The translations under genes and the position numbers were made by a program. Source: Flabesymbios commensalis (Eukaryota > Annelida > Polychaeta > Terebellida > Flabelligeridae). Taken from it: 64,000 bases of DNA. Numbering within the stretch: position 1 is the first letter of the stretch; every line of letters begins with the position of its first letter. Shown one piece after another: positions 1 to 11,477 of the stretch. Where the stretch lies: the NCBI GenBank assembly GCA_964017125.1, contig OZ024905.1:37487254-37551253 (forward strand), written 5' to 3'. The notes beneath the pieces were generated by a model. That model was not told the origin of the DNA and searched no databases. It saw only the letters and a program-made list of their open reading frames with translations.

Positions 1-43
1 CAAAGATGAAGCATGTAGATATATCTTTAACTATGTTTTGCAG

Positions 44-144
44 ATACAAACAGAAGGCAAGCAAGGTATGGACCAAACTTTGTGAATTAACTGACAGCGA
101 TCCAATTGTGACTGGAGATATTCACAGAAAATTCAGGTTTCAAG
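44..144 (+). CDS. DAXX: DAXX exon a (histone-binding domain start)
   Basis: The acceptor TTTTGCAG ends at 43 and the donor is CAAG|GTACTA. The exon encodes YKQKASKVWTKLCELTDSD... to FRFQ, with split codons at both ends. It matches the vertebrate segment ending in R-IPFRG. The LCEL stretch corresponds, from memory, to the region of vertebrate DAXX that carries the glutamate reading H3.3 Gly90. Confidence 0.88.
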
Positions 145-3100
145 GTACTATCTTTATCAAGTTTGTCCGTTACCTAGCAATCATCAAATGATTGGCGTGT
201 CATCGCCTCTGAGCATGATGACCTAACATAATTATAAATTTGCATGATTTTATGTTGGTAGTTACATCAAATTGTACAGGTCATATCTGTGTACTGTTAT
301 AATAATTACTAATGGAATTCATGCTACTTAAGATATAAAATAAGGTACTGTTGTTCTAAGAGGATGGCCATCATGCGCTCTCTTAGTTCTTTTTACTGGC
401 GAAGTCGCATGCACGCGAGTTTGTGTAATCAAATGTTTAAGCACTATTCACATTATTTAGAAGAATTATGTATTGGTTATTGTGAAATTTCATGATCAAT
501 CCAATGTTGAATTAATTATAATACAATTCCCCCCCCCCCCCCAAAAAAAAAATAATAAAAGACTTTTTTTGTGCTTGTGCATGGAGTGCTCTAAAATGTG
601 TTTGAAAGGCCTGAGTGTGCAGTGCTGTTTGTCTCTGTGTTAGCTAGCAGGGTGTGTGGACGTGTTTTGAACGCCCAAAACTGTCGCAACAGACCCTGGA
701 ATTTACTACCACGTGATGTCAAAACTCTGCTGCTTTAACTCTTCCTTTACCAATTTCGCATTTATGCAAAAACTACCTTCCTTTACCAATTTTGCATTTA
801 TGCGAATTCCATATGTGTTCATGCATTAATTGCAATGGAGATATTTCATTAAATGCATGGTTGAAAATCGCCTACCAGAATGGTCAGTAGCATGGACGCA
901 ATGCTCTCTTGCATTTTTACTTTGTGCTATGTGCGCATGCACATAGCTATAACCTGTACATGCTGCCCAGGGGCTACTTCAGGGGTCCTCAAAAAAGTCG
1001 GTTTCTGGGGGTTGTTGTATCAGGGGAAAGTCGGTAAAGGAAGAGTTAAAGTAAAGAGGTTGTTACACACCCTGTTGCACACCCTGAATTTTTTTTACAC
1101 ACTTTGTCAGCAAATCCTAATTAACAGCAAACTGTTTATTATATACTGTGTTAACTGTTCTATAAAAATATTCACTCCCTCTCTTGTCATGTCTATGCCA
1201 GGGCATTTTGTTTTGAAAATTATTCATTAGCGATTTGACTCACTTCCTTATTATATTGATGTACTGGTACAAGAAATATTTCACCAATCAATTATAAATT
1301 TCATTTAATGGAGGGGAAGAAATTTATAGCTTTTCACTACTCGATACTGAACAAATTGTTCCCTGCTGTGCCGAAAATATAAATAAGAAATTATTTATTC
1401 ATTCACGTCCTTGAAACAATAGTGTCTTTTAATATTTGTTATAATGGATGAAAAAAAATTTTTAGTGTGAATGTTTATTTATAATAGTGTGAATGTCTTT
1501 ATTAGGTACGCGGTATCAGGAGATCAACAAGAAAGTTGAAAAATTTGTCAACAAGTTTAAAGTATTTCCAGATTTTCAAGATATACGAGACATTATACTT
1601 GTTGCAAATAGAAAACATCATTTACAGCTTGGGTAGGTTTACAGACTTTGAGGTATCATTTATATTTTGTACATATCTGAAAATTCCCATATCAAATTCA
1701 TTTTAAGTAATAACTGCAGGACTTCGTACTTTAAGTAGTAGGAGTACATGTATCATTCACCATTAACGGACACATTCTCCCATTACTCATCTGCAAATAT
1801 CATAATAATGTATGTGTTCAGTAGATACATGTAGCTGCCACCGATCGCTGGTTCTTGTGAATGTGATATCTACAGAACCGTTGGTCCAAATCATGTGTAA
1901 TTTTGTATGTGGGCCATTACCTACCTGACCACAAAATAAAAAGGTTTTTGTCATGGTTCAGTGATTTACATAAAAACGGCCATTTGTATGTAGACACTTA
2001 TCCCCCTGGCCTTTAAATGAAAAGGTTTTTGTCATGGATCAGTCATTTTCATACACATGATGGCCATTTTGAACTTTTTCAGACCTTGTAAACGTGTTAT
2101 CTCAAGAACAACTGCTTCGAAGCACTCATTATTTTGTAACTGCCTGACCACGTTTGAAATGAATAGGTTTTCATCACGATTCAGTGATTTTGATAAAACC
2201 GCGATCAATATTTACTTTTTACAGATCCTGTGAATGCCTGATCTCAAGAACTCCTACTACATGTACTAGTCCGAATAACAAATAATTTTGTATGTAAACA
2301 AGCATTTACCTGCCTGATCACAAATGAAAAGTTTTGGTCACGGATCAATGATAATCAACAAAATGGCTATCTTTTTTGTTTTTTGATCAGTTCAGTAATA
2401 TTGCATCAATTAATGCAGGGGATGCATTAGTTTTTGCCTGATTGGAAAAAGACATCTCTATAGTTGTATTTCTAGTTTGAAGTGTAATAAGTGTTTCTAA
2501 TACAATAACATGATTAATGCAAATGTTATACATGTACAAGATAACAGTATCTGATTGCATTTAAAACATCTGTTACAGAAAGAGAGTTATTGAACATCTT
2601 GCCAGAGACACCTTTGTCCAAGTGGGTCATAGTCTTCAAGAATTAAGGATGAAAGATTTTCGAAAAAATTTTGGATCACATTTGACCGATAAATCAAGGT
2701 GAGCTCAGTTGGTTAATGTCTATGTCCATGAAGAATAAGTATATTTGACTTTTAGTATCCCCGCAATCGCAGTGACAATAATTATGGCAGTGACCTAGCA
2801 AATCGTGATGGATACTTTAGATTTGATATTCATATTTTTTTAGCATGCAGTGCGTAGCCCTGCACAAAATTACCCCCCCCCCCGATGCACTGGTTTCAAC
2901 CTTAACTCAATCAGGCCGCCATTAACTTGATATCCTGTCAAATAAACAAAAACATAACAGTTAGTGACTCTTTCAGATCTGATCCTGCCTCACATAATGT
3001 GGAGTTACAAAGAAGACTAGATGCAAATAAGAAGCTTGGAAAAGCGAAAATGGAGGAGGTGAAAAATCTTGTTTTGTTCTTCAGTTGAATATTTTGCTGT

Positions 3101-6100
3101 GTTACATATAGATGTATAGTAGAAACTGTTATGTGCAGACACTCTTATAAGCAGCCAACCTCCTATGGGGGGGGGGGGGCACTTAGTCTTTCCCCAAAAT
3201 TTTTGTATACAAAAATGAAAATCCTATGTGCATCCACCTGTGTTAAAAACCCTTTTTTTCTGTGTTGCAAGGGGGGCTGCTCATAGCAGGTTATACTGTA
3301 TGTTCACCCGTCTGCCTGTCCGCCACTTTGACCGCTATAACTTGTTTCACGTTACTGGAATGCACAATAAATTTGACACGCAAGTCAATCATGACTAAAC
3401 CTTGATTGAGTTTACATTTGACCTTTCTGTGACCTCTATGACCTTGATTTTTTTTGCTTGACAAATTTTTTTGTTAACACTTTTCACTCACTTTCTATGT
3501 ATCACGCCAAAATGTATACCATATACCATATTTATTTTAATGAACGCCCATTTTCCAATAAACATCCACCTCCCTGATTTGAAAACAAAATTGATGATCA
3601 TAAAGTACTCTAATTATATCCCACCCAAGTTATTCCCAAATATGAGATAATCAGTGTTTATTAGAAATACAATTTGTGGGTCATTTCTCCCCATGACTGT
3701 AGCCAAAGAAAAGTGGGGACGTGATTGTGTGAAAACTATGGGTCTTTGGTATTCAATTGTATGAATTATTGTGCAATCTCAATTGCAAAAAAATGTTGTT
3801 TTTTCATTAAACTATGTACAATGAATACCAGGCTGCCAGCCTGCCATTAGTCGCTGCAAAGCTGAGTCATTATCTTATCTCTTTAGCTGGGCCCATGTAT
3901 TTAAACCTACCGAAACAGAATTTGTTTAATCCGGTTGGTCTTGGCCCTACTGCCTACGTTATGGTTATGACGTTGTTGGGATGTATGGCCTAAACAATTT
4001 ACTGGGACGATGTCTAGGGTAATATACGCACATAATTGTGTAGTTCAAATAAATGTGTTTGTTTTACTTCACTGTTTGTTAGCTTTCATTATGTACATGT
4101 ACACCAATGAATATAAATATCACAATTTACAGTTTCCAAGTTGTTGATGTTATATGATTTAACAATTTGCCCCTATTTCACATAAAAACCCTTGCAAAAT
4201 ATCCTATGATTTTGTTTCTGGTTTAAAAAATGTATTGAAAAGTAGCATTTTTTTTATTTGTCAGCTAAGTAAAGTTTAATGTATTTCACTATACATTATA
4301 CATATTAAAAATGGAAAATGAACATTTCAGCTATTTTTGAGTTTTGTGTTACTGTTACAGGTTTTAGAAAAATTTTCCATGAAACAGGAAGATGGAAACA
4401 CAGGTACAAGTAGTGATGAGTTGGAGGAGAAAGAAGACGGTGATGAGAATGACAATGATACAAAAAGAGAAACCAAACCAAAAACCAAAGCTAAGCATGT
4501 GGAAGAATTAGAAGAAATTAATATTGTGGATAGTTCAGAAGAGGGTAACTAATTTGCGAGGTGAAAGGCTCCCATAATGGCTGCAAATACCTTCCTTATC
4601 CACCTGAATGTTGTCTAAGACATGCAGTAGATATAGATAGTAGATGTTGTAATTAATTACTACTGATATGTTTGTGATTCAGGGTGTTCAAGTATCTTAA
4701 CTAGCAACTAGCATTGGGTTATCTAGAATTGTATTTGTAAATTTCGTCACTCAGCTTTTGCACACCATGTAAGATATATTCTACTACATTAACTATATAA
4801 ATACATACTACTTGTAATCAGCTAATTGTTTGTAGATAATATGTAATAATTTAATTTAGTGTCTGGGTAATGATAAGAATCAAGCTTTCTGGCTGACAAC
4901 TAGATCACCTTTGTCTGCAAGATGTCCGAAAATTGTCATATTAATGACATACAGAACAGTTAAAAAGATAGCTAAATGGTAGGAAATGTGGCTTGGATCG
5001 CTACGGGGCTTCCACAAGCGTAATGACATGGTTATATTCGCTAACAGATGTGAATTTTCGTTTTTGTCGAATAATTTGCCTCTTTAAATACGTGAAGCAA
5101 AATAAGTCGCTATCTTTCAGAAAAAAGTTAAAAACATTCCATTACATTAAGCCACTATGTTTTTTTTTAGTTTTAGATGAGCGCGCGCATTAAGAGTGAA
5201 ACACATCAATGCGATGACAGACGTCCCGCGCGACCTTTGGGACAATATTGTTTGAATTGTGGGCCAGAGCGTGCGATTCTGGCCCACAATTCAAACAACA
5301 TTGTCCCAAACGTCGCGCCGGACGTCGGGCGGGTAATCACGTGAGTGTAAACGCAGCTTCAGATTTAGGCTGCGCATACCAAGAAACAAGTTTGTTTTTT
5401 CTGCCCAGCACACGCATTGGAGTGTTACCGATTTCCAAAAAAAGTAGTTAATTTCGCTAGATAAAAAAAACATTTTGATAAAAACAAGTTTATCCAGTTA
5501 TGTTTTTGTTTTTTTCGCTGCCCTTTTTATTTATTTTTATATATGGTAATTTTTTTTTATTTTGTAGAAATTTGTCAATTTTTTGTATTTGGTCTTCTTA
5601 TTTTGGTTAACTTTCCAAAAATAGGTTCTTTTTTTTCTTTAATGTAATTAGATTTTGTTTTTTTCTGATCTAAAGCAGAGATGTAAAACACTGGCCTTAG
5701 AACTACGACCTTAATCTGAGCATCCACCAGCTGTCATATGATGAACTCCTTTAACAACTATGGACCTCTCCACGGAATGCCGATTTTAGCCCACAGCGCC
5801 ATTGAGTCTCAATGTTGTTGAGAGATACTGGCGCTATAAGAGTTCTCAATATTCTTAATATTATTATGAGAAGTGAGCATGTTTTAGCACATGATGACAG
5901 GTAGAGTAGCTCTGCTGTATACTGAGTGGAAACTGATACTGGATTGTCAAGCGGCCAAGATAATCATCATGGTCACCCGGAATACCTTCATTATGTGCTC
6001 TCATATCTCAGCCTAAGGTCATGATCTCTCCCAAAATTACTTTTGAATTTTTATAACTAAGTGCTACTAAACCATCATTGCGATTAAATTGCAAAGTCAT

Positions 6101-8720
6101 TCTCATCTGTGCAGTATACAAGTATTACACTTAGTCTGGTATTGACAAAACACTATCAGCACACTTTGAAACAGTATGGATAGATATCTTTTTATAATAT
6201 ATGGTACATGGAGCTTCATATACCATCTTAGCTATATTCATACTTAATGTCTCTTCGATGAATTATATCAGGATACAAACATTACTATTGTTATTATCAG
6301 ATTATATATATAATTTTTAAATAATTTTTTTTACCAAAGCTGCAAGAAAACAAAGGGATCACTGACCTGTTGATTAAAGCTATTTAACAATTAATTTTCA
6401 GAAAATAGTGAAAGCCACTTAGCTTTGAATTTGGTATAATATCATTCAATATCAGTGATTTGTGTATTCCACACGATTGCTGATCTTTAACTGATTTTTC
6501 TTGATTATGGATTTATATCAGTCTATCATTTCCCTAGTAAATAGTATTTCATCTGCATTATGTGAAGCACTTACCTTATTGTCACACAGTCTTAGAGTGA
6601 ATTGGGTTTACCGGTAGACCACTTTTTATATTGACTGACTAATTTATATTTTCTATTAAGAATATGTATTTTAAATAATCTATCGCAGTTGAAATAGTTG
6701 AGAGAAACCACAAACGCCATATCTCTAGTATTCAGGATTTTTTTCAAGCCATGACCATGGTTTCACTGAAAGCCTCATCAGATAGCTTATTTTTTTAATA
6801 AATCCCGCCAGTGAAGTAGGCTAGTGTTTTGCGGCACTCCCGATGATAATAGTAGTAGATAATTAATTTGGATTAAACTAAGCTGAAGCTGGATCGCACA
6901 AGCTCGTAACTTGTTTGTTGATATAAGTCATATAATTGATCGGCAAAGTTTATGCCCCCGATGTATATTATATAACACTTAACACCCAATGTTATTTTGC
7001 AGTTGTTAAAAAGCCTAAGTTGGAAGTGATGCCGGATCTTACTGATCTACCTATCATTCTCTCTGAGGAAGATGATGAAGATTTGGGAGACGTGGAGGAG
7101 GATGCAGAGATGGATGTGATACAGTGGGTGGAGAATGACTCTGAGGCTGATGAGCTGAGGTCTGCAGGCAGCAGTACAGCCAGTAGTACAGCCAGCAGCG
7201 CCGCCAGTAGCCGCTGTAGTAGTGCGTGCTCAGAGCCAATAGTAGGTGAATCTGTCGATAAGACAGGGATAGGTCACAGAGTGGACAATTTATTTGATGT
7301 GAAGTTACTGGAGGCCAGTAATAGTAATATAAAACATTCTGAAGGTGATGTGAATAAAAGGTCATCTATTTCAACTATATATAGTACTAACGTCACGTTT
7401 AAAACTGATCGCAGTACTCCATCGTCTTCTACTAATACAAGCACCGGGTGTGAAGTAAGAAATAAATGTCTAAAATTGCCACTATCAACTCCAGCCTTGA
7501 TTTCATCAAAAAAACATGTATTTTCTGATGACAAGAGATCTCTAAAATTGCCGCTTTTATCTCCGATAAGAATGCCTAGACAGAGTGACTGTATATCACA
7601 TTCGGATCTGCTCATAGATAAATGCCACATGAAGCTGCCATTAAGTATTTATTCAAATAAGTCAGAGACGGTAAACACTATTGATATGCCTAGTAGTCCA
7701 GTCATCATTAGTGATGAATCTCCAGTGAAGTCAACAACGCTTTTAAATAGAAAAGAAAAAATGGCTACATCGGAAAAAGGACCTGCAATGGACTATGGCT
7801 TAACATTGATTACTAAAATTAAAGATCATCATCAGGAAGATGTGTGTGAGGTTGAAAACAGCCACAAGTCATTTCAAATTAGTGACTTTGTAAGCAAACC
7901 TGTGGATGTGATTGATAATCAAACAGTCAAGTCTACTATGGACAATATCATATCTCTTGTGGACGATAGCGAACCAAACACTGAGGATGAAGTCAACAAA
8001 AATAGTGAACCTTTTCGAATATCACCGGAAATGATGACAATATCGGATAAATTGGTTCAAACAAATGGTATGACACATTCTGTAAATAACCAAGACTGTT
8101 CTGATAAAAATAAGAACGCAGAGTCCACCGTAAATATGTTGACGTCCATATGTAAAGAGACAATAAAAGAAGCTAAGGAACAGGAGATAACATCTCTGTC
8201 TCTCGGGAGCGTAAACTGTATAGGTAAAAGTGAACATATTGATATTAAAGAGACTATCGTGGAAAGTGTCTGTGACGAGGGTAACACGGAGAAAACAACA
8301 CTGCATGAAAAAGATAGATTAAAGTTAAAGAGTTCAGTAGGAAAGTGTAAGTATACCATGCAGCCATCTTCGACGAAAGACAACAGAATAGGAGTAATAA
8401 GACCTAGGTCAGTGTCGCCAAAGCCAATCTTGTCATTTAATATTGAATCACCATCAAGGCGATGTGTTACTCCTGATCAGTTTAAATCAAAAAAATCTCT
8501 AACCAGCTCCCCTTCTATAACCAGTTCACAGTCTGATACAGATGACATAGCTGTCAGTGATCAATTATCGTTAAAGATCACATCTTACCGATCTCTCTCC
8601 GCAAATGTAGTGCATTACAATGACGATGAAAACAGTAAGCTGATTGAGCCAGAGAATCAGACGTCGTCTGTGAGCAAACCTATGCAAAGTGACATTATTA
8701 TTTTATCTGACTCAGATTAA
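44..8720 (+). CDS. DAXX: DAXX homologue (H3.3/H4 histone chaperone), 3' part, six exons
   Basis: The exons join in frame as 44-144, 1506-1632, 2579-2698, 2977-3058, 4361-4544 and 7003-8720, with AG acceptors and GT donors, giving 776 residues after the window edge. The first five exons follow vertebrate DAXX through the helical histone-binding domain: LCELT, then FQGTRYQEINKKVEKFVNK, RDTFVQVGHSLQELR, FGSHLTDKSR and LQRRLDANKKLGKAKMEEV. An acidic stretch and a long low-complexity Ser/Thr-rich region follow, ending in IIILSDSD, like the C-terminal SUMO-interacting motif of human DAXX. In vertebrates DAXX deposits H3.3-H4 in heterochromatin with ATRX and acts in PML bodies; the same nuclear role is inferred here. 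The N-terminal helix bundle and start codon lie upstream. I see no canonical AATAAA in the first 300 bases after the stop. Introns 1, 2 and 5 carry repeats. Confidence 0.93.
739..1045. mobile_element. TTAA-flanked miniature inverted-repeat element in DAXX intron 1
   Basis: A perfect 13-bp terminal inverted repeat, CTCTTCCTTTACC at the left and GGTAAAGGAAGAG at the right, is flanked on both sides by TTAA (735-738 and 1046-1049). TTAA duplication is the hallmark of piggyBac-type transposition. The 307-bp interior has no meaningful ORF; the short frame overlapping it looks fortuitous. Confidence 0.75.
1506..1632 (+). CDS. DAXX: DAXX exon b
   Basis: The acceptor is TTTATTAG and the donor GG|GTAGGT. 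It encodes GTRYQEINKKVEKFVNKFKV, then FPDFQDIRDIILVANRKHHL. This aligns with human GTRYPEVNRRIERLINK and FPDYGDVLRAVEKAAARHSL, the most diagnostic match in the gene. Confidence 0.92.
1900..2375 (+). repeat. Degenerate tandem repeat in DAXX intron 2
   Basis: Four diverged copies of a phrase like CTGACCACAAA-TGAAAAGGTTTTTGTCATGG-TCAGTGATTTTCATAA occur at about 1925, 2010, 2145 and 2310. Two copies are followed by ATGGCCATTTTG-like sequence. Spacing is irregular (about 85-165 bases). No coding potential is evident. Confidence 0.6.
2579..2698 (+). CDS. DAXX: DAXX exon c
   Basis: The acceptor is CTGTTACAG and the donor CAAG|GTGAGC. It encodes KRVIEHLARDTFVQVGHSLQ and then ELRMKDFRKNFGSHLTDKS. This matches the vertebrate AQDAFRDVGIRLQERRHLDL and FGCHLTDDY helices. 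Confidence 0.92.
2977..3058 (+). CDS. DAXX: DAXX exon d
   Basis: The acceptor is CTTTCAG and the donor GGAG|GTGAAA. It encodes SDPASHNVELQRRLDANKKL then GKAKMEE, matching vertebrate DPALSDPVLARRLRENRSLA. It ends on a codon boundary. Confidence 0.9.
4361..4544 (+). CDS. DAXX: DAXX exon e (end of histone-binding helix and acidic linker)
   Basis: The acceptor is CTGTTACAG and the donor GAGG|GTAACT. It encodes VLEKFSMKQEDG (vertebrate VISKYAMLQDKS), then an acidic stretch (SSDELEEKEDGDENDND), a Lys-rich patch (KRETKPKTKAKH), and EINIVDSSEEG, a SUMO-interacting-like core followed by acids. The Lys-rich patch could be part of a nuclear localisation signal. Confidence 0.9.
5066..5845 (+). mobile_element. 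LINE 3'-end fragment split by a later insertion (DAXX intron 5)
   Basis: Bases 5066-5160 (AATTTGCCTCTTTAAATACG and onward) and 5690-5845 (TTAATCTGAGCATCCACC and onward) match, in order, the reverse complement of 47085-47300, the 3' end of the CR1/L2-type LINE there. The join between the two blocks is interrupted by about 530 bases holding the hairpin at 5220-5326. The fragment ends in the same AGCGCCA...TGGCGCT stem-loop (5795-5835) as the other copy. Confidence 0.75.
5220..5326. mobile_element. Long hairpin (palindromic MITE-like element)
   Basis: Two 49-base arms (5220-5268 and 5278-5326) are inverted copies with about four mismatches and a 9-base loop. Both outer ends are GACGTC and the inner arms read TTGAATTGTGGGCCAGA. 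It is much more GC-rich than the surrounding intron. It sits inside the DNA that interrupts the LINE fragment at 5066-5845. Confidence 0.75.
5846..7002 (+). other. Remainder of DAXX intron 5
   Basis: AT-rich intron sequence with no repeat, ORF or RNA gene that I can recognise. It ends at the branch and acceptor region of the last DAXX exon. Confidence 0.6.
7003..8720 (+). CDS. DAXX: DAXX last exon (disordered, SIM-rich C-terminal region)
   Basis: The acceptor is TTATTTTGCAG; the open frame runs 572 codons to TAA. It begins VVKKPKLEVMPDL and reaches PIILSEEDDED (about 7050-7082), a hydrophobic core plus acidic run typical of SUMO-interacting motifs. Similar cores are PVIISDES (about 7697-7720) and IISLVDDSE (about 7948-7974), and the C-terminus is IIILSDSD. 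Three KLPLS/L motifs recur at about 7470, 7542 and 7630. Much of the rest is Ser/Thr/Asp-rich and probably disordered. Near 7170-7220 an AGC/AGT run encodes a Ser/Ala tract. Confidence 0.92.
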
Positions 8721-9278
8721 CTGACAATATTCAATTATTTTATCTACCATATAAAATGTATTTATATTGCTAAATATCAATTTATATTAATAACAAAATA
8801 TTTTAAGCAAGCTAATTTATAATGAATTTAAGATTCTATTAGTGCATACTTTTTTTTGCCAGCTGATTTTCTGTTGTTTCACTAACGCTTATCCATCATA
8901 TGTTTTGCCCACTATATTTCCTATGCCTAATATAATTGAAGCGGATGTCGCAGAAGTAAGACTATTTCTCATGATATTTCTCAACATGAGACGTTCACCC
9001 ATTATTGCTTTAATGCTGGGTCTCTGATTGCAACGCTAGCTCAACCATAAGCCAATATTGGGTGAATGTTTTTTGTTTCCTGAGATGGCACTTTTAAAAT
9101 ATGGATGATGCCCTGTGCGTTTGCTCACATAAGATACATCTACTTTCTGACATGCTTCAAACTGCTATTGTGGAGAGAGATCGGCAATATTGCAGCCGTC
9201 TTCTGAGGCCATTTAACCCCTAATCTCATTTACATTCTCCCCCACTTGATGTTGTGTCTTGCTATCGTGACCCACAAC
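8721..9278. other. DAXX 3' UTR and intergenic sequence
   Basis: AT-rich sequence after the DAXX stop. The 3' UTR must start here, but I cannot place its end because no canonical AATAAA is seen close to the stop. Nothing else is recognisable. Confidence 0.5.
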
Positions 9279-9282
9279 TTAA

Positions 9283-9526
9283 CCCTTTCAGCCCCCACGA
9301 TGCATTAAAGCATCATTTTACATCCCTGAAAACAGGTTTAATTTTCCTACAACTATGGCGTTTTAGAACAAAAAACCCATGAAACTATTTTGCCAATACA
9401 TGGCAATGTTTTTCAATTTTTTACTCACTTCAAGTCATCTTTATCCACTACAAGTCGAGAATTGCGACAGCAATTCGCGGCTTGTAGTGGATGAAGATGA
9501 CAATGGTAAATTCAGGCTTGAAAGGG
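9283..9526. mobile_element. TTAA-flanked MITE (piggyBac-like ends) with internal hairpin
   Basis: The left end CCCTTTCAGCC and right end GGCTTGAAAGGG are near-perfect inverted repeats, flanked by TTAA at 9279-9282 and 9527-9530. Inside, arms 9435-9457 and 9478-9500 form a 23-bp hairpin (21 of 23 paired). At 244 bp it matches the size and plan of the elements at 38623-38868 and 35420-35660. It has no coding capacity. Confidence 0.8.
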
Positions 9527-9530
9527 TTAA

Positions 9531-10811
9531 AGTGGGTGAAAATTACTCTTCTTTCTTTAATTTTAGCCCAAACATTTGTAAATCTTGATGTTTAAACTAT
9601 CATTTCATTCCTAAAAACAGTGATTTAATCATGAGTTTATTTCTTTAACTTTTGCGATCCAGTTACACTTCACTTGTACAATTGTTAAAATATCCAGCAG
9701 GTTTTTTATCTATTGAACTATTTTTTTTTGTATATTTATTATCCAGTTGTTTTTAAAGAAAATACATTCAGCAATAATATAGACATGAACAGAATTATTT
9801 AAAAAATAATATATTTAATTCAAACCATCTTATGTCAACTTTCTTCTTGATGAGAATTATCACCAGGAGAAGATGTTATCACATTGGTTTGCCTCTCATA
9901 ATACTATCGTCTACTTGGAGTTAAAACCTATGGATTTCTGTAAAGATAGGGGATAACACACTACATTAGTCTGCTATCGACCCACTGTGGTAGTTAAGTC
10001 ATGTCTGCTGGTCCAGACAGCGCACGTACTATCACATGTGTATGTGGGCCTACTGACAGTGATTTCGCCTGGTTTTAGGGTAAACAAATTTTTTTTTCTC
10101 AAAAAGGTTTATACAATGTGATTAGTTTTGGTTAAAAACTAGAAAACAAATTAGAATGAAACTGTTGACTTTTTCATTCCACGCATTTGTCTTTTTAATC
10201 AATTTTTGCCGACAATGCCTAGTAATAATATAATATTAATGTCCATTTAATATTTACATCAATTGTATATTTATTCGTTTGCCATTTTGTTTTCACTTGT
10301 AAATGATGTACTCACATTCTGAAAATTTCACACATTCTAATGAAATACTCACTATAACTGGATGTTAGGAGGTCAGGCCAAAAATATACATTTAATGACC
10401 GTTTCACCTGTTGTGGCTGTGTCCTGAGACAATCTTCAAAATGGTGAAAATGACTCACATTTGTTTAATTTGAGACCAAACATTTGTAAATCATGATGTT
10501 TAAACAAACACTTCTTTTCCGATAAACGATTAATAAAAAGGATTAAAATCGAACTTAGTCATGCTCTCTTGTGTGAGGGTTACTTAGCAGCTTAGTTAAT
10601 AACTGAATCTCGTATCATGATCCTATGTAGGCTTACATCATAATGTAACTATTGACAGATAAGGAGCGTTATCAGCTCATAATCCCCACCCTAAATTATA
10701 CAATCAAGTTTTTCATAACATCCATTTTTTGGTCTGGTCCGTAAATATTATGCATTTTATCTCTGAACATATGACATGAGGTTGTGTTTTTTTACCAATA
10801 TAATGTGCTAC
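9531..10811. other. Intergenic stretch with one diverged direct duplication
   Basis: About 75 bases ending ACATTTGTAAATC-TGATGTTTAAAC occur at 9533-9598 and again at about 10440-10502, in the same orientation. Otherwise I see nothing but AT-rich unique sequence. Confidence 0.5.
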
Positions 10812-10885
10812 TTGGATCACTCAGCTGGTAGCGTGGTTGGTTGCTGACCTAGGATAATGTCTGGGTTCTAGTCCATCCATCGTTA
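10812..10885 (+). mobile_element. tRNA-like head of a degraded SINE
   Basis: ACTCAGCTGGTAGCG (about 10819-10833) resembles the RNA polymerase III A box. GGGTTCTAGTCC (10863-10874) resembles the B box (GGTTCRANTCC), about 45 bases downstream as in tRNA genes. I cannot fold a convincing cloverleaf, so a tRNA-derived SINE relic is more likely than a functional tRNA gene. Confidence 0.45.
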
Positions 10886-10935
10886 CATGATTTCTTCGTG
10901 ACTTATATGCAGGTATCAGGGTAATATACAGTAAG

Positions 10936-11023
10936 CCCAGTAAGCACAAAACATTTTGTACAATGTTGGACCAACATCGAGGACGTTGGGACGACGTTGG
11001 ACAAATGTTTTGTGCTTGATAGG
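10936..11023. mobile_element. Palindromic mini-element, CAACGTTGG-core family
   Basis: Outer arms read AAGCACAAAACATTTTG and CAAATGTTTTGTGCTT. The core contains ACAATGTTGGACCAACATCG and GACGTTGGGACGACGTTGG. This belongs with similar hairpins at 39674, 41680, 44191, 60642 and 62568, which share the plan but not the arm sequence. Confidence 0.65.
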
Positions 11024-11477
11024 AGTATAATAGGATATAAGATAAATTATTTTATGGTTATCGTTACTGTATTTACGGTTATGTGATTCAGATTATATGG
11101 TCGATTTAATCTTGAAACATTAATTTAGATTCATTCATATACTTGTGGAAACAAATTGCATGTATGATAACTGTGGCTTCTAATTGGATGATGGGCGCCA
11201 ACTGTTTTTCATTTATTATACAAATATTTGAATGATAGTGATGCTACCAATATTCATTCCGAGATATAATATATCTGCGATTTTTCACTTTTCAGGGAAT
11301 CAATAAGCTGGGGTTTTTTAATAATAAATTATTTATGGAAATGTATGTGTAAATCTGTTTTGTTTATTAGTTCTAATTACATGTAAAATTCACTTTGAGC
11401 TGGGATGTATGTAGAGGTAAAGGTTTTTCATAGTCTGATATCAAGTCTGAATAGCATAATCATCAGACTTTACATTT

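Noticed and set aside
880-1230. 116-codon ORF in DAXX intron 1
   Set aside because: It straddles the TTAA element boundary and has no recognisable domain.
7054-8383. Several minus-strand ORFs of 94-118 codons opposite DAXX
   Set aside because: Shadows of the 572-codon DAXX last exon; no independent support.
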